Shown here: piece after piece, positions 41,869 to 51,532 of the stretch | Numbering within the stretch: the first letter of the stretch is position 1 | Layout: the number at the start of each line of letters is the position of its first letter | Source of the DNA: Ardenticatenaceae bacterium | GTDB taxonomy: Bacteria; Chloroflexota; Anaerolineae; Promineifilales; Promineifilaceae | Assembly (NCBI GenBank): GCA_020634235.1 | Contig: JACKCB010000001.1 | Location: 1,612,001-1,676,000, forward strand | Reading direction: 5' to 3' | Length of the DNA stretch: 64,000 bases | The notes under the pieces: model-generated | Database searches by the model: none | What the model saw: only the letters and a program-made list of their open reading frames with translations | Told to the model about the DNA's origin: nothing | Program-made: the position numbers and the translations under genes

Positions 41869-42744
41869 ATGAATCTAAATGACACACAACAACGGCTGCG
41901 TTGGGGAATCATTGTGGGCCTGGTTATCCTGGCCCTCTTCTTCCTCATCCTGGATAACGCCGGGCGCGCCGATACCGTGTTGGCCTTCTTGCGCAGCCCA
42001 TTGTCCGACGTCTTGGGCTGGACCGCCGCCCGCACCGACGCTTTTGCCGACGTTTTCGCCGGGCCGCGCGACTTGCAGGCGGCGCGGGCGCGCGTCGCTG
42101 AGCTGGAATCCCAACTGGCTGAACTGGAACGGGAAAACGCCGAACTGCAGGAATTCCGCAACCAAAACCAACTCTACGTGGAGCTGTTCAACCGGGCGGC
42201 TGAGGCTCCGGAACTAGAGCGATTGCAGGCCAATGTCATTGGTCGTGATACCAGCCCTGTCTTTCACAGCATCATCATCGACAAAGGGTCTGATGACGGC
42301 GTTTTTGTGGGAATGCCGGTGGAAGCGGCACGCGGCCTGGTGGGCCAGGTCTATCGGACCAGCCCACACTCGGCCCAGGTGCTGCTTGTCAGCGACAATA
42401 TCAGCAGCATTTCAGCGCGCCTTAGCTCTTCACGAGCTTTGGGCGTGGTGCATGGCGGCGGGCTGGGCGGCTCGCTCACCCTGGACTGGGTAGACCTGGA
42501 AGCGGTGATTCAGGTTGGCGACATTGTGCTGACTTCTGGCCTAAACGGCGAGTTCCCACAGGATATGGTTATCGGGCGGGTGATTGAGGTGCAGCGCAGT
42601 GAAGCGGAACTGTTCCAGCGAGCTGTGTTGCAGCCGGCGGTGGATTTTGAGACGCTGGAAGTGGTGTTTGTGATCACGGGTTTTGAACCCATTGATACCA
42701 ACATTTTTGACACGCCCCCGGAGACGCTGCCGGCCAGACCATGA
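41869..42744 (+). CDS. mreC: Rod shape-determining protein MreC
   Basis: A 291-residue bitopic protein: a membrane helix (about 14-32), a coiled coil (about 65-105, ARVAELESQLAELERENAEL) and the double beta-barrel MreC core (NVIGRDTSPVFHSIIIDKGS, GLVGQV, VGDIVLTSGLNGEFPQDMVIG, given in parts). MreC links the MreB cytoskeleton to periplasmic cell-wall synthases. It overlaps mreD by 4 nt and is followed by the PBP2 gene. mreB and rodA are not in the window. Confidence 0.95.
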   Translation: MNLNDTQQRLRWGIIVGLVILALFFLILDNAGRADTVLAFLRSPLSDVLGWTAARTDAFADVFAGPRDLQAARARVAELESQLAELERENAELQEFRNQNQLYVELFNRAAEAPELERLQANVIGRDTSPVFHSIIIDKGSDDGVFVGMPVEAARGLVGQVYRTSPHSAQVLLVSDNISSISARLSSSRALGVVHGGGLGGSLTLDWVDLEAVIQVGDIVLTSGLNGEFPQDMVIGRVIEVQRSEAELFQRAVLQPAVDFETLEVVFVITGFEPIDTNIFDTPPETLPARP

Positions 42745-43244
42745 AAAACACGGTCTATCTGAGTTTGCCAATTATGCTTCTGCTGCTGGTGCTCCAGGTG
42801 GCGATATTGCCTCGTTTCCCAATAGCTGGCCAGGTGCCGCAGCTTTGTTTTCTGGCGGCCGTGGCCTGGGGACTGCTGCGCGGTCCGGAAGAGGGCGCGG
42901 TATGGGCTTTTGTGGCCGGGCTGCTGCTGGACCTTTACTCTTCCAGCCCGGCCGGGGCCACCTCGCTGGCTATGATAGCGGCGGTCCTGGTTGTTACTGT
43001 GGTGCGGCGCGGCTTTCCAACCAGCCATTTCTTTGCGCCAGTTCTGTTGTCGGCTTTGGCCACGCTGGTTTACCTGGTGGTTTATCTGCTTCTCTTGCGC
43101 CTGTTGGGCGTCATGGTAACGGTAACCACCCTGCAGCGATTGCTGCCGATGGTGGTGCTGAATACTTTTCTGATATTGCCGGTTTACTGGCCGCTCTGGC
43201 GTCTGGAACGTTTCCTGGCTCCCCGGCGTGTTGAGATGATGTGA
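42741..43244 (+). CDS. mreD: Rod shape-determining protein MreD
   Basis: A 167-residue protein with five hydrophobic segments. Its position between mreC and a PBP2 gene, size and segments such as AVWAFVAGLLLDLYSSSPAG identify it as MreD, the integral membrane partner of MreC. ATGA overlap with mreC gives translational coupling. It ends 51 nt before the PBP2 gene. Confidence 0.92.
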   Translation: MKNTVYLSLPIMLLLLVLQVAILPRFPIAGQVPQLCFLAAVAWGLLRGPEEGAVWAFVAGLLLDLYSSSPAGATSLAMIAAVLVVTVVRRGFPTSHFFAPVLLSALATLVYLVVYLLLLRLLGVMVTVTTLQRLLPMVVLNTFLILPVYWPLWRLERFLAPRRVEMM

Positions 43245-43295
43245 TGATGTGTACCGGCGGCGCGTTGTGGCTCCCGGCCGGGCATAGGTGACACA

Positions 43296-45692
43296 ATGTC
43301 CCAGATTGGATGGGAAACAATCACAGAAAACCAGGAAGAACAGATCGAAGACCCGGCACTCCGCGGCCGGTTGTACTTCTTTCGCATCCTGATTGTGCTG
43401 GTGCTGGGCGGGCTGCTCTTCCGGGTCTACTGGCTGCAGCAGCAGCAGGGAGAAGAACTGGCCCTACAAGCCGAAGACAATCAGTTCGCCGAGTTAACCA
43501 TCGACCCACCACGCGGCGTTATCTTCGACCGCAACGGCGAGCCGCTGGCGGTGAACCTGCCCAGCTTCAACGTCACCATCACCCCCGCCTTCTTGCCCGA
43601 TGACCCCGACGAACGGGAAGCGGTTTTTGAACGCCTCTCCTTCCTCACCGGGGTGCCGGTGACCAACACCGTGGCCCAGCGGGCGCTCATTGAGGAGGCC
43701 AATCCGGCGCTGGTGAGCACCTATTCACGCCTGGCCGAGCTGTATGGCGCGCCAGTGCAAGAGACGCTAGACCTGGCCGGGGTGGTGCCTGAGCTGCCAG
43801 ACAGCATCACCGAGATTTACGACACTTACAGCTTTGCCCAATACTTGCCAGCGGTCATCACATCGAACGTGCCCCTGTCTATGGCCCACACCATAGAACA
43901 GGAGAGCATCTTTATGCCAGGGGTGCGTGTGATTCCGCAGCCATTGCGCTATTACCCATCGGCCGATCTGTCGGCCCACATTGTGGGGTTCATGGGGCCA
44001 ATTCCCAACAACAACTGGCTTGACCTGGGCTACGAGCGGGATGACCGCGTGGGCTGGTCGGGCCTGGAGATTTCGATGGAGGAGGAGCTGGCCGGCATCA
44101 AAGGCTCGCGGCGGATTGAGGTGGACTGGACCGGCCGGGAACTGCGCCAGGTAGGCCCAACCATCGACCCGGTTGCCGGCCTGAACCTGTACCTGACTCT
44201 GGACATGGCATTACAGCGCCAGGTATACGACATTCTGCAAGGGATCATTGAAGAGCGGCGGCAAACCCCGGACATTGACTATGTGACCGGCGAGCGACGC
44301 CAGCCGGAGGTGGAGCAGGCCTCCATTGTGGTACTGAATGTGAAGACGGGCGAAGTGCTGGCCATGGTCAATATCCCTTCGTTCGACAACAACCGTTTTG
44401 CCACGGAGGTGCCTGTAGATTATTACCTGGGCCTGGCACGGAACGATTATGAGCCGTTGTTGAACCACGCCATTGCCGGCCAATACCCGCCGGGGTCCAC
44501 CTTTAAGCTGGTTACCGCGGCCGGGGCGCTGCAAGAGGGCGTTATCTCGCCCAACCGCTATTTGCGCGCGCCTGGCTCCATCCGCATCCCTAACCGCTAT
44601 GCGCCCAACGACCCCGGCCGGGATCAGGAATTCGTCTGCTGGATCAACCAACAGGGCAAAGAGCACGGCCTGATGAACATGGTCCTGGGCATCGCCAACT
44701 CCTGCGACATCTACTTCTACAAAATCGCCGGCGGGTTCGACCAGGATGGCGAGACCGTAGAAGCGCTGGGCATTAGCCGGCTGGCCAACTACGCCAACCA
44801 GTTCGGTTTTGGCCGTGTCCAGGGCATTGAGCTGCCGCTGGAAGCCCCCGGCAACATCCCCACCGCGGCCTGGAAAGCACTCAATTACGGCGAACCCTGG
44901 TCCACCGGCGACGATTACAATGCCGCCATTGGCCAGGGGTTCGTAACCTCTACCCCCATGCAAATTGCCCAGATGGCGGCGGTGGTGGCCAGCGGCGGCT
45001 TCCTTTACCGGCCAACCATCATCCACCACATGACCGACGAGAACGGCAACATTGTGGTTCGTGACCGCACGACCGACGAGCTGGTGGTGGTTGTGCGCGA
45101 TGAGAACGGCCGCATCACTTACCAGGACCGGCGCGGCAACGTTTTGGACCCGGCCGGGGTGAATGTAGACGTGCAGTTCGATGCCAACGGCGAGTTCATT
45201 CTGCAGCCCGAAGTGCTAACCGCCCTGGACGTGGACCGCGAATACATCAACGTCATTGCCGAAGGGATGCGGCTGGTGAACACCGAAAGCGGTACCGGCA
45301 CCGGGTACGTGCAGTGGCTGGATGATTTCGGTATTACCACGGCCGGTAAAACGGGGACGGCGGAGTATTGCGACCAGATTGCCCAGAAGCGCGGCTGGTG
45401 TATTGAGGGGCGGATTTTGCCCACCCACTCCTGGTACGTGGGCTATGCGCCCTTTGAAAACCCGGAGATTGCCGTGGTGGGCTTCATCTTTAACGGCGGC
45501 GAAGGGTCGCAGTGGGCCGCCCCGTCCGTGCGCGAGACGATGGCCGCTTATTTCAAGGTGGATGCCTTTGCGCCGCCGGCCGTGGAGCCTGAGGTCCCGG
45601 CCGGGACCGATACCACCCCGCCAGACGCTGCCCCGGCCGGGGAGCCAGCCACGCCAGAAGCCCCGGCCAACGCGCCGGCCCCCGGCCCGTAA
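43296..45692 (+). CDS. mrdA: Penicillin-binding protein 2 (MrdA type)
   Basis: A class B transpeptidase of 798 residues. One membrane helix (about 28-48) is followed by the dimerisation/pedestal domain (PRGVIFDRNGEPLAVN) and the transpeptidase domain. The active site has Ser401 in GSTFK, Ser469 in NSCD and Lys685 in KTGTAE. A Pro/Ala-rich tail of about 35 residues ends the protein. It cross-links peptidoglycan during elongation together with MreC/D. The length exceeds typical E. coli PBP2 (about 630) because of extra insertions and the tail. AGGTG precedes the ATG. Confidence 0.96.
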   Translation: MSQIGWETITENQEEQIEDPALRGRLYFFRILIVLVLGGLLFRVYWLQQQQGEELALQAEDNQFAELTIDPPRGVIFDRNGEPLAVNLPSFNVTITPAFLPDDPDEREAVFERLSFLTGVPVTNTVAQRALIEEANPALVSTYSRLAELYGAPVQETLDLAGVVPELPDSITEIYDTYSFAQYLPAVITSNVPLSMAHTIEQESIFMPGVRVIPQPLRYYPSADLSAHIVGFMGPIPNNNWLDLGYERDDRVGWSGLEISMEEELAGIKGSRRIEVDWTGRELRQVGPTIDPVAGLNLYLTLDMALQRQVYDILQGIIEERRQTPDIDYVTGERRQPEVEQASIVVLNVKTGEVLAMVNIPSFDNNRFATEVPVDYYLGLARNDYEPLLNHAIAGQYPPGSTFKLVTAAGALQEGVISPNRYLRAPGSIRIPNRYAPNDPGRDQEFVCWINQQGKEHGLMNMVLGIANSCDIYFYKIAGGFDQDGETVEALGISRLANYANQFGFGRVQGIELPLEAPGNIPTAAWKALNYGEPWSTGDDYNAAIGQGFVTSTPMQIAQMAAVVASGGFLYRPTIIHHMTDENGNIVVRDRTTDELVVVVRDENGRITYQDRRGNVLDPAGVNVDVQFDANGEFILQPEVLTALDVDREYINVIAEGMRLVNTESGTGTGYVQWLDDFGITTAGKTGTAEYCDQIAQKRGWCIEGRILPTHSWYVGYAPFENPEIAVVGFIFNGGEGSQWAAPSVRETMAAYFKVDAFAPPAVEPEVPAGTDTTPPDAAPAGEPATPEAPANAPAPGP

Positions 45693-45734
45693 GAGAGCCT
45701 TTTTTAAGCTGTCCAGTTGTGCTATCATCCGTTC

Positions 45735-46466
45735 ATGACCTACATCCTACTTGTACGACACGGACAAAACGAATGGGTGAAGAAGCACCGGCTGGCCGGC
45801 TGGATCCCCGGCGTTCACCTGAACGAAGAAGGGCACCAACAGGCGGCCCAGGCGGCCGAAAGGCTGGCACATCTGCCCGTCCGGGCGGTGTACAGCAGCC
45901 CGGTAACCCGCTGCCTGGAGACGGCCGGCTATATCGCCCAGCGCCACCAGGTGGATGTTGTGGAGCTGCCAGCCCTGGGTGAAGTGCGCTACGGCGAATG
46001 GGAGGGCAAGAAGATTGCCAAACTGGCCCGAAAGCCGGAATGGTATGCCGTGCAGCACTATCCCAGTCGTTTTCGCTTCCCGGCCGGGGAAGCCCTGCGC
46101 GACGTACAACAGCGGGCCATCAGCGCCCTGGAAGATCTCTCCCGGCAGCATCCGCAAGACATGATCGTCGTCGTCTCCCACGCCGATGTGATCAAACTGG
46201 TGCTGGCCCACTATCTGGGCGTGCACATCGATCTGTTCCAACGGATCGGCCTGGCCCCGGCCTCCGTTAGCCTGCTGGCCCTGTCCGACAAGGGCATGGT
46301 GCGCGTGCTGCGCATCAACGACGATGGCCCCATCCAGCCCCCTCCCCCACCGCCAGAAAAGAAAGCCAGCAAAAAGAGCAAGAAAGCGGCGGACCCGGCC
46401 GGGGTGGAGGCCAACCAGGCACAGCCGACAACTAGCGCAGAGGCCGCCACGGAGGAAGAAACATAA
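45735..46466 (+). CDS. Histidine phosphatase family protein (MSMEG_4193-like)
   Basis: The phosphoglycerate-mutase fold is clear: LLVRHGQNEW with catalytic His near residue 8, YSSPVTRCLETA, the GEVRYGEWEGK region and VVSHADVIKLVLAHYL with the second His. The last ~40 residues are Pro/Lys/Ala-rich and probably disordered. TATCAT at 45723-45728 lies 6 nt before the ATG at 45735, so a leaderless mRNA is likely. It leads a three-gene operon with a DUF3090 and an SCO1664-type gene, an arrangement known from Actinobacteria; the substrate is unknown. Confidence 0.9.
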   Translation: MTYILLVRHGQNEWVKKHRLAGWIPGVHLNEEGHQQAAQAAERLAHLPVRAVYSSPVTRCLETAGYIAQRHQVDVVELPALGEVRYGEWEGKKIAKLARKPEWYAVQHYPSRFRFPAGEALRDVQQRAISALEDLSRQHPQDMIVVVSHADVIKLVLAHYLGVHIDLFQRIGLAPASVSLLALSDKGMVRVLRINDDGPIQPPPPPPEKKASKKSKKAADPAGVEANQAQPTTSAEAATEEET

Positions 46467-46468
46467 CC

Positions 46469-46993
46469 ATGCCGCGTCACATTGAGTTAAATCCGGTTAC
46501 GCAGTTCACAGTAGGCACCATTGGCCGGCCGGGTCAGCGCACCTTCTATCTGCAAGGCAGCAAAGGCAGCAACACCGTCTCGTTAGTCATCGAGAAACAA
46601 CAGGCCGCCATGCTGGCCGACAGCCTGGAAGCCCTGCTGGAAGAGCTAGACAGCAAATACCCCCAGCCGGCCGACGAATCACAAGAACAGGTCTTTATGG
46701 ATTTTCGCCTGCGCGAGCCGGTGGAAGAGCTTTTTCGGGTGGGCAACATGGGGCTAGGTTTCAACGAGGCCGACAATCGCGTCGTTGTCGTGGCCTATGA
46801 GATCACCGCCGAAGACGAAGAAGACGAGGATGTGAATGCGGTCAGCTTCTGGGCTACGCGAGCACAGGTCAAATCGCTGGTGCCCCACATCTATGAAGTC
46901 GTAAGTGCCGGCCGGCCCATTTGTGGTAACTGCGGCCGGCCCATTGATCCAGAAGGCCATTTTTGCCCCCATCGGAATGGGCACGTCAAATAG
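46469..46993 (+). CDS. DUF3090 family protein
   Basis: A 174-residue soluble protein beginning PRHIELNPVTQFTVGTIG with GQRTFYLQGSKG, the signature of DUF3090. Near the C-terminus, CGNCGRPIDPEGHFCPHRNGH could form a zinc site (CxxC with a second Cys/His pair); the parts are CGNCGRPIDPEG and FCPHRNGH. It starts 3 nt after the phosphatase gene. Biochemical role unknown; its fixed company suggests that the three products work together. Confidence 0.92.
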   Translation: MPRHIELNPVTQFTVGTIGRPGQRTFYLQGSKGSNTVSLVIEKQQAAMLADSLEALLEELDSKYPQPADESQEQVFMDFRLREPVEELFRVGNMGLGFNEADNRVVVVAYEITAEDEEDEDVNAVSFWATRAQVKSLVPHIYEVVSAGRPICGNCGRPIDPEGHFCPHRNGHVK

Positions 46994-47078
46994 CTAGCCC
47001 TGAGCGCCCGGCCGGGGCTGTTGGCCAGCAGCGCTTCTGCGAGGCAACCCTGGCCAAAGATCCCAACAGGTTTGTCTT

Positions 47079-47813
47079 GTGGCCAAGTTGAACGCCAAGA
47101 ACCAGGATGCCCTTCTCACCGTGCTGCAAGACGGCAGCCTGGAACTGGTTGGCTTGCTGCCCTGGGGATCCAACTACACCTTCCTGGTAGACGTTTGTCA
47201 CCAGGAAGTGAAGCTGCCGGCGGTCTACAAGCCGCGCAAGGGTGAACGCCCGCTGTGGGATTTTCCGCGAGGCACGTTGTGCCAGCGTGAGCAGGCGGCC
47301 TATCTGCTAAGCGCGGCGCTGGGGTGGGGCCTGGTGCCGCCCACTGTGCTGCGCGATGGACCACACGGCTGGGGCGCGGTGCAGGCTTTTGTGGAGCATG
47401 ACCCGGATCAGCATTACTTCACTTTTGAAGGACGCTATGCGGATCAGTTGCAGCGCGTAGTGCTATTTGATGTTCTGGCGAACAATGCTGACCGTAAGGG
47501 GGGGCACGTATTGTTGGATGAGACAGGTCGTCTGTGGTCAATCGACCATGGTATCTGTTTCCATGTGGAAGATAAGCTGCGTACTGTTATCTGGGATTTT
47601 GCGGGCGAAGTGATTCCGGCGGATCTGCTGGCCGACCTGGCACAGCTGCAGGCCAGCCTGGCGGATGGGACCGATGGACGGGTCGTGGCGATGCAGCAGA
47701 TGCTATCCCGCCAGGAGCTAAGAGCGCTGCAGCAGCGCCTGGCCCTGCTGTTGGCCAACCCTGTCTTTCCCCGGCCGGGACCCGGCCGGCACTACCCCTG
47801 GCCGCCAGTTTAG
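47079..47813 (+). CDS. SCO1664-family protein (PI3/4-kinase-like fold)
   Basis: The 244-residue protein has VYKPRKGERPLWDFP near residue 50, ANNADRKGGHVLLD near 140 and WSIDHGICFH near 155, matching the SCO1664 family. The ADRK..H and IDHG motifs resemble the catalytic and metal-binding loops of PI3/PI4-kinase-like and HipA-like phosphotransferases, so an ATP-dependent role is inferred. GTG at 47079 is the start, with AGG about 8 nt before it. It is the third gene of the phosphatase/DUF3090 operon. Confidence 0.88.
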   Translation: MAKLNAKNQDALLTVLQDGSLELVGLLPWGSNYTFLVDVCHQEVKLPAVYKPRKGERPLWDFPRGTLCQREQAAYLLSAALGWGLVPPTVLRDGPHGWGAVQAFVEHDPDQHYFTFEGRYADQLQRVVLFDVLANNADRKGGHVLLDETGRLWSIDHGICFHVEDKLRTVIWDFAGEVIPADLLADLAQLQASLADGTDGRVVAMQQMLSRQELRALQQRLALLLANPVFPRPGPGRHYPWPPV

Positions 47814-47886
47814 GCAGGGCGGTCAGCCGCTCACGTCTCCGTGCCTGAATCCCGGTTAGATCATCTCAAGAAGTGGTGCAAATAAG

Positions 47887-49077
47887 ATGCCCAAGACCTT
47901 GCTAGTAGTGGATGACCATCCAGATACGATTCAGCTTATCACGCATACCTTACGCCGGCACGGCTACGTTGTCATTGGCACCGAGACAGGGCAAGAGGGG
48001 CTGGTCCTGGCCGAGAAAGAGGTGCCAGACCTGATCCTCCTAGACGTGATGATGCCAGACATGGACGGCTATGAGGTTTGTCGCCGGCTGAAGGCGAATG
48101 AGCAGTTGTCGCACATCCCCATCATCATGTTCTCGGCCAAAACGGATGCCCGTGACAAGCTGCAAGGCTTTTCCGCCGGCGCGGATGATTACATTACCAA
48201 GCCAACCCGGCCGGGGGAGTTAACCAGCCGGATCGAAGCAGTCCTGGCCCGTTACCAGCCATCCCAAACCCGGCCGGGAGTCAAACTGCCCAACACCGCC
48301 CCCACCCCCGATAAGAGCGCCCAGGATCGGCCGCGGCAGCTCATTGTTGTCTTGGGCGCGCGCGGTGGGGTAGGCACCACCACCGTGGCCATCAACCTGG
48401 CCGTCAGCCTGGCCGATGATAACTGCAGCACCATTCTGGCCGACCTGGACGGTATCCCCGGCCGGGTCGGGACCTACCTGAACATTGAGCCGACCGAAGA
48501 CATCTTCGACCTGCTAAAGCTGCCAGAGGAAGGCTGGGTGTGGCAATTACCCAACTTCTTGCACGAACCGGTACCCAACCTGCACGTGCTGCCCTCGCGG
48601 GCCCGCTTCTTGCAGCCCTGGTCGCCGCCCACAGCCGAGCAGCTTGTGGCCCTGGTAGGCATTTTGCAGGACAAAGCGGAGCAAGTCGTGGTCGATTTGG
48701 GCCAACCCGCCGACGCGCGCTTCCGCCCGCTGCTGGCCCGCGCCAACCACATCCTGGTCTGCCTTCGGCCGGAGCGCACGGCCATTACCGCGGCCAAAGG
48801 GTTGGTGCAGCTCTTAAGCACCGAAATCGCACCCCACGCCCAAACCCACGCCCTCATGATGAACTTCCACAGCAGCGTGAGCCTGCCCCAGGCAGCCGTG
48901 GAAAGCTTCCTGGGCTTTCCGCTGCTGGCCGAGATCGACGTTGCCGACCGGGCATTGGCCCAGGCCGCCAACCAGGGACGGCCTCTGGTGAATTTGCAGC
49001 CCAATGGGCAGTTCACGCAGCAGTTCAAGCGGCTTGCCCGGCAATTGCAAAACGCAGAAAATAGAGAGCATCCTTAA
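47887..49077 (+). CDS. CpaE/TadZ-like receiver-ParA fusion
   Basis: Residues 1-~122 form a receiver domain (VVDDHPD, LILLDVMMPDMDGYE, DYITKPTRPGE) with its phospho-Asp intact. Residues ~155-390 form a ParA/MinD-type ATPase: GARGGVGTTTVAINLA with a deviant Walker A (Gly-Gly-Val-Gly-Thr-Thr), then LADLDG. This pairing is typical of CpaE/TadZ, which place type IV or tight-adherence pili at the pole, though true CpaE receivers are often degenerate. No pilus genes are in the window, so the target is open. Confidence 0.85.
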   Translation: MPKTLLVVDDHPDTIQLITHTLRRHGYVVIGTETGQEGLVLAEKEVPDLILLDVMMPDMDGYEVCRRLKANEQLSHIPIIMFSAKTDARDKLQGFSAGADDYITKPTRPGELTSRIEAVLARYQPSQTRPGVKLPNTAPTPDKSAQDRPRQLIVVLGARGGVGTTTVAINLAVSLADDNCSTILADLDGIPGRVGTYLNIEPTEDIFDLLKLPEEGWVWQLPNFLHEPVPNLHVLPSRARFLQPWSPPTAEQLVALVGILQDKAEQVVVDLGQPADARFRPLLARANHILVCLRPERTAITAAKGLVQLLSTEIAPHAQTHALMMNFHSSVSLPQAAVESFLGFPLLAEIDVADRALAQAANQGRPLVNLQPNGQFTQQFKRLARQLQNAENREHP

Positions 49078-49215
49078 TCGAAACAAATTCTCGCCGGCCG
49101 CCAACCTGTCTGTCCCGATACCAGGCAGCGCACCCGGCAGAAGCGGCAGGAAACTGTTCATGGTAGGTATCTTGCGAACAATTCTGGCCCAGACCCGGCA
49201 AGCGATGGGTGGGAG

Positions 49216-50001
49216 ATGACACAACTGGCCGCACAAATCGCCCAGGCGCAGGCCTTGCTGCAAGCATCCCAATACGCGGTGGCCCTGACCGGCGCCGGTA
49301 TCAGCACGGCCTCTGGCATCCCTGACTTCCGCAGTCCTGATTCTGGTCTGTGGGAGCATGCCAACCCCCTGGAGGTAGCCTCGATCTACGCAATGCGGCA
49401 TCGTCCCCAGGACTTTTACGATTGGATTTATCAGTTGGCGCAGCGGACCGTTTTGGCCCAGCCCAATGCGGCGCACCTGGCCCTGGCGCAGCTTGAGGCG
49501 CACGGGCCGCTGAAGGCATTGATTACCCAGAATATCGATACGCTGCACAGTCAGGCCGGGTCACGCGCCCTGTTTGAGCTGCATGGCCACCTGCGCACCA
49601 TGACCTGCTTGCGCTGCTATGAGGAGTACGACTCGGCTCCGTACATTGCAGCGTTCTTGCGAACCCGCGTTGTGCCGCTGTGCCCATGCGGCGGGGTGCT
49701 AAAGCCCAATGTGATTCTGTTTGGCGAGCAGCTTCCGGTGCGGGTGCTGACGGCGTCCAAACAGCATGCGCGGGCCTGTGACCTGATGCTGGTGGCCGGC
49801 TCGTCGCTGTCGGTGGCCCCGGCCGGGGACCTGCCGGCCATGGCCAAGGGCAACGGAGCACGCCTGATCGTGGTCAATTATGAACCAACCCACGCGGACG
49901 AGTTCGCCGACGTGGTTATTCACGCGAATGTCACCGTGGTGCTGCCGCAACTGGCAGCCCCATTCCTGGCAGCCAACGGGGTGGACGCCCCGGCCGGGTA
50001 A
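49216..50001 (+). CDS. Sir2-family NAD-dependent protein deacylase
   Basis: A 261-residue sirtuin with the NAD loop LTGAGISTASGIPDFRSP (residues 24-41), TQNIDTLHSQAG, the catalytic His in ELHGHL, a four-Cys zinc site (CLRC, CPCG) and the FGEQLP and AGSSLSV motifs. It removes acyl groups from lysines using NAD+. GGGAG lies directly before the ATG. It stands alone after a 138-bp gap. Confidence 0.95.
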   Translation: MTQLAAQIAQAQALLQASQYAVALTGAGISTASGIPDFRSPDSGLWEHANPLEVASIYAMRHRPQDFYDWIYQLAQRTVLAQPNAAHLALAQLEAHGPLKALITQNIDTLHSQAGSRALFELHGHLRTMTCLRCYEEYDSAPYIAAFLRTRVVPLCPCGGVLKPNVILFGEQLPVRVLTASKQHARACDLMLVAGSSLSVAPAGDLPAMAKGNGARLIVVNYEPTHADEFADVVIHANVTVVLPQLAAPFLAANGVDAPAG

Positions 50002-50071
50002 GACAGCGCGCTTACTTGTTGTCAGAATCATTGCTGGCCCTGGGCCAGCCATACCATAACGAGAGAAGACA

Positions 50072-50998
50072 ATGCAAAAAGAGAAAGTTGTGATTATTGG
50101 TTCCGGCCCGGCCGGGTTGACTGCCGCCCTGTACACCGGCCGGGCCATGCTCCGGCCGGTGGTCATCGCCGGCAACCAGCTTGGCGGCCAGATCTCCATC
50201 ACCTCCGAAGTAGAGAACTACCCCGGCTTTCCTGGTGGCGGCGTCACCGGCCCCAACCTGGTGGACCTGATGGTGAAGCAAGCCGAAGATTTCGGCGCCC
50301 GCCTCGTCTATGACGAAGTCGTCGAAGTCGACTTCAGCCACGGCTCCCCCTTTCACGTCAAGACCTATGGCGAAGCATACGAAGCCGATGCCGTCATCGT
50401 GACTGCCGGTGCTTCCCCGCGGCGGCTGGGCATCCCCGGCGAAGAAGCGTACATTGGCCGCGGCGTTAGCTACTGCGGCACCTGCGACGGCTTCTTTTTC
50501 CGCGGCAAAGAAATTGTGGTCGTGGGCGGCGGCGACAGCGCCCTGGAAGAGAGCATCTTCCTGACCAAGTTTGCCACCAATGTGCGCGTCATTCACCGCC
50601 GGGAAGCGCTGCGGGCTGGCCCCATCCTGCAAAAACGGGCCTTCGAAAACGAGAAAATCTCCTTCATTTGGAACACCGTGCCAGAGGAAGTGGTGGGCAA
50701 CGGCGTGGTCGAAGCCGTGACTTTGCGTAACGTGCAAACCAACGAAGTCAGCACCCTGAAGACCGATGGCGTATTCATCTTTATTGGCCACTATCCCAAC
50801 AGCAAATTCCTGGAAGGTCAGGTAGAGATGGACGAACACGGCTACGTCATCACCGATGAGCTGATGCGCACCAGTGTGCCCGGCGTCTTTGCCGCCGGCG
50901 AAATCCAGGACCCCATCTACCGGCAGATTGCCACTTCGGTTGGCCAGGGCTGCGCCGCGGCCATCCAGGCCGAGCGCTGGCTCAGCGAACGGGATTAG
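50072..50998 (+). CDS. trxB: Thioredoxin reductase
   Basis: The 308-residue flavoprotein has the FAD loop GSGPAGLTAA (10-19), the redox pair C135-G-T-C138 in CGTCDG, the NADPH loop VVGGGDSALEE and the C-terminal GVFAAGEIQDP with the FAD-binding Asp. It reduces thioredoxin with NADPH. AGAGAAG precedes the ATG. A 16-bp stem follows the gene. Confidence 0.96.
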   Translation: MQKEKVVIIGSGPAGLTAALYTGRAMLRPVVIAGNQLGGQISITSEVENYPGFPGGGVTGPNLVDLMVKQAEDFGARLVYDEVVEVDFSHGSPFHVKTYGEAYEADAVIVTAGASPRRLGIPGEEAYIGRGVSYCGTCDGFFFRGKEIVVVGGGDSALEESIFLTKFATNVRVIHRREALRAGPILQKRAFENEKISFIWNTVPEEVVGNGVVEAVTLRNVQTNEVSTLKTDGVFIFIGHYPNSKFLEGQVEMDEHGYVITDELMRTSVPGVFAAGEIQDPIYRQIATSVGQGCAAAIQAERWLSERD

Positions 50999-51011
50999 TC
51001 ACCGGGCGAAC

Positions 51012-51046
51012 GGCCAGGGATAGGGGACAATCCTCTATCCCTGGCC
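51012..51046. terminator. Strong hairpin after trxB
   Basis: GGCCAGGGATAG (51012-51023) pairs perfectly with CTATCCCTGGCC (51035-51046), and the inner bases extend the stem to about 16 bp around a CAA loop. A T-run is missing, so termination is likely but not certain. Confidence 0.55.
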
Positions 51047-51084
51047 CCAGCTCCCTGCCCTACCCTGTTCTCGGAGAGTTCGGC

Positions 51085-51492
51085 GTGGTGCGCTATTTGT
51101 GGGCTTACATGCTCTATTTGTGGGGAGGGACTCGCCGCCACATTGGCATTCGCAACAGCAACCGGGGGGAACATATGGCTGCGGCGCGGGCATTTGGCCG
51201 GGCGCTGGCCGTAAACCCCCGTTTTCGCCCGGCCCGCCTGGCGCGGGGCATTGTTTTGTGGCGGGAGCTAAACCAGTTCGACGAGGCGATTGCCGATTTT
51301 GACACGCTGCTGGCAGCAGACGCGCAGGATGGCGAGGCGCTGTTTAACCGGGCGCTGGCTTACCAGCAGGCCGGCCGCTATGCGCCGGCCCTGCAGGACC
51401 TCACCGCCTACCTGAAGCTCCCCCGCGACGAACGCTACTGGGACACCGCCATGCGCCTGAGATTGCTGCTGGAAGACTTGCTGGCGAGTTAG
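51085..51492 (+). CDS. TPR-repeat protein, 135 aa
   Basis: About three tetratricopeptide repeats are visible (AARAFGRALAVNPRFRPA, AIADFDTLLAADAQDGEA, ALQDLTAYLKLP), giving a short scaffold for protein contacts. GTG at 51085 is preceded by GGAG 8 nt upstream. No signal peptide is clear, though the first residues are aromatic-rich. The partner is unknown. Confidence 0.78.
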   Translation: MVRYLWAYMLYLWGGTRRHIGIRNSNRGEHMAAARAFGRALAVNPRFRPARLARGIVLWRELNQFDEAIADFDTLLAADAQDGEALFNRALAYQQAGRYAPALQDLTAYLKLPRDERYWDTAMRLRLLLEDLLAS

Positions 51493-51532
51493 CTTGCCAG
51501 CAGGTTAGCTTACCGCTAACCGGTTGACTGGC

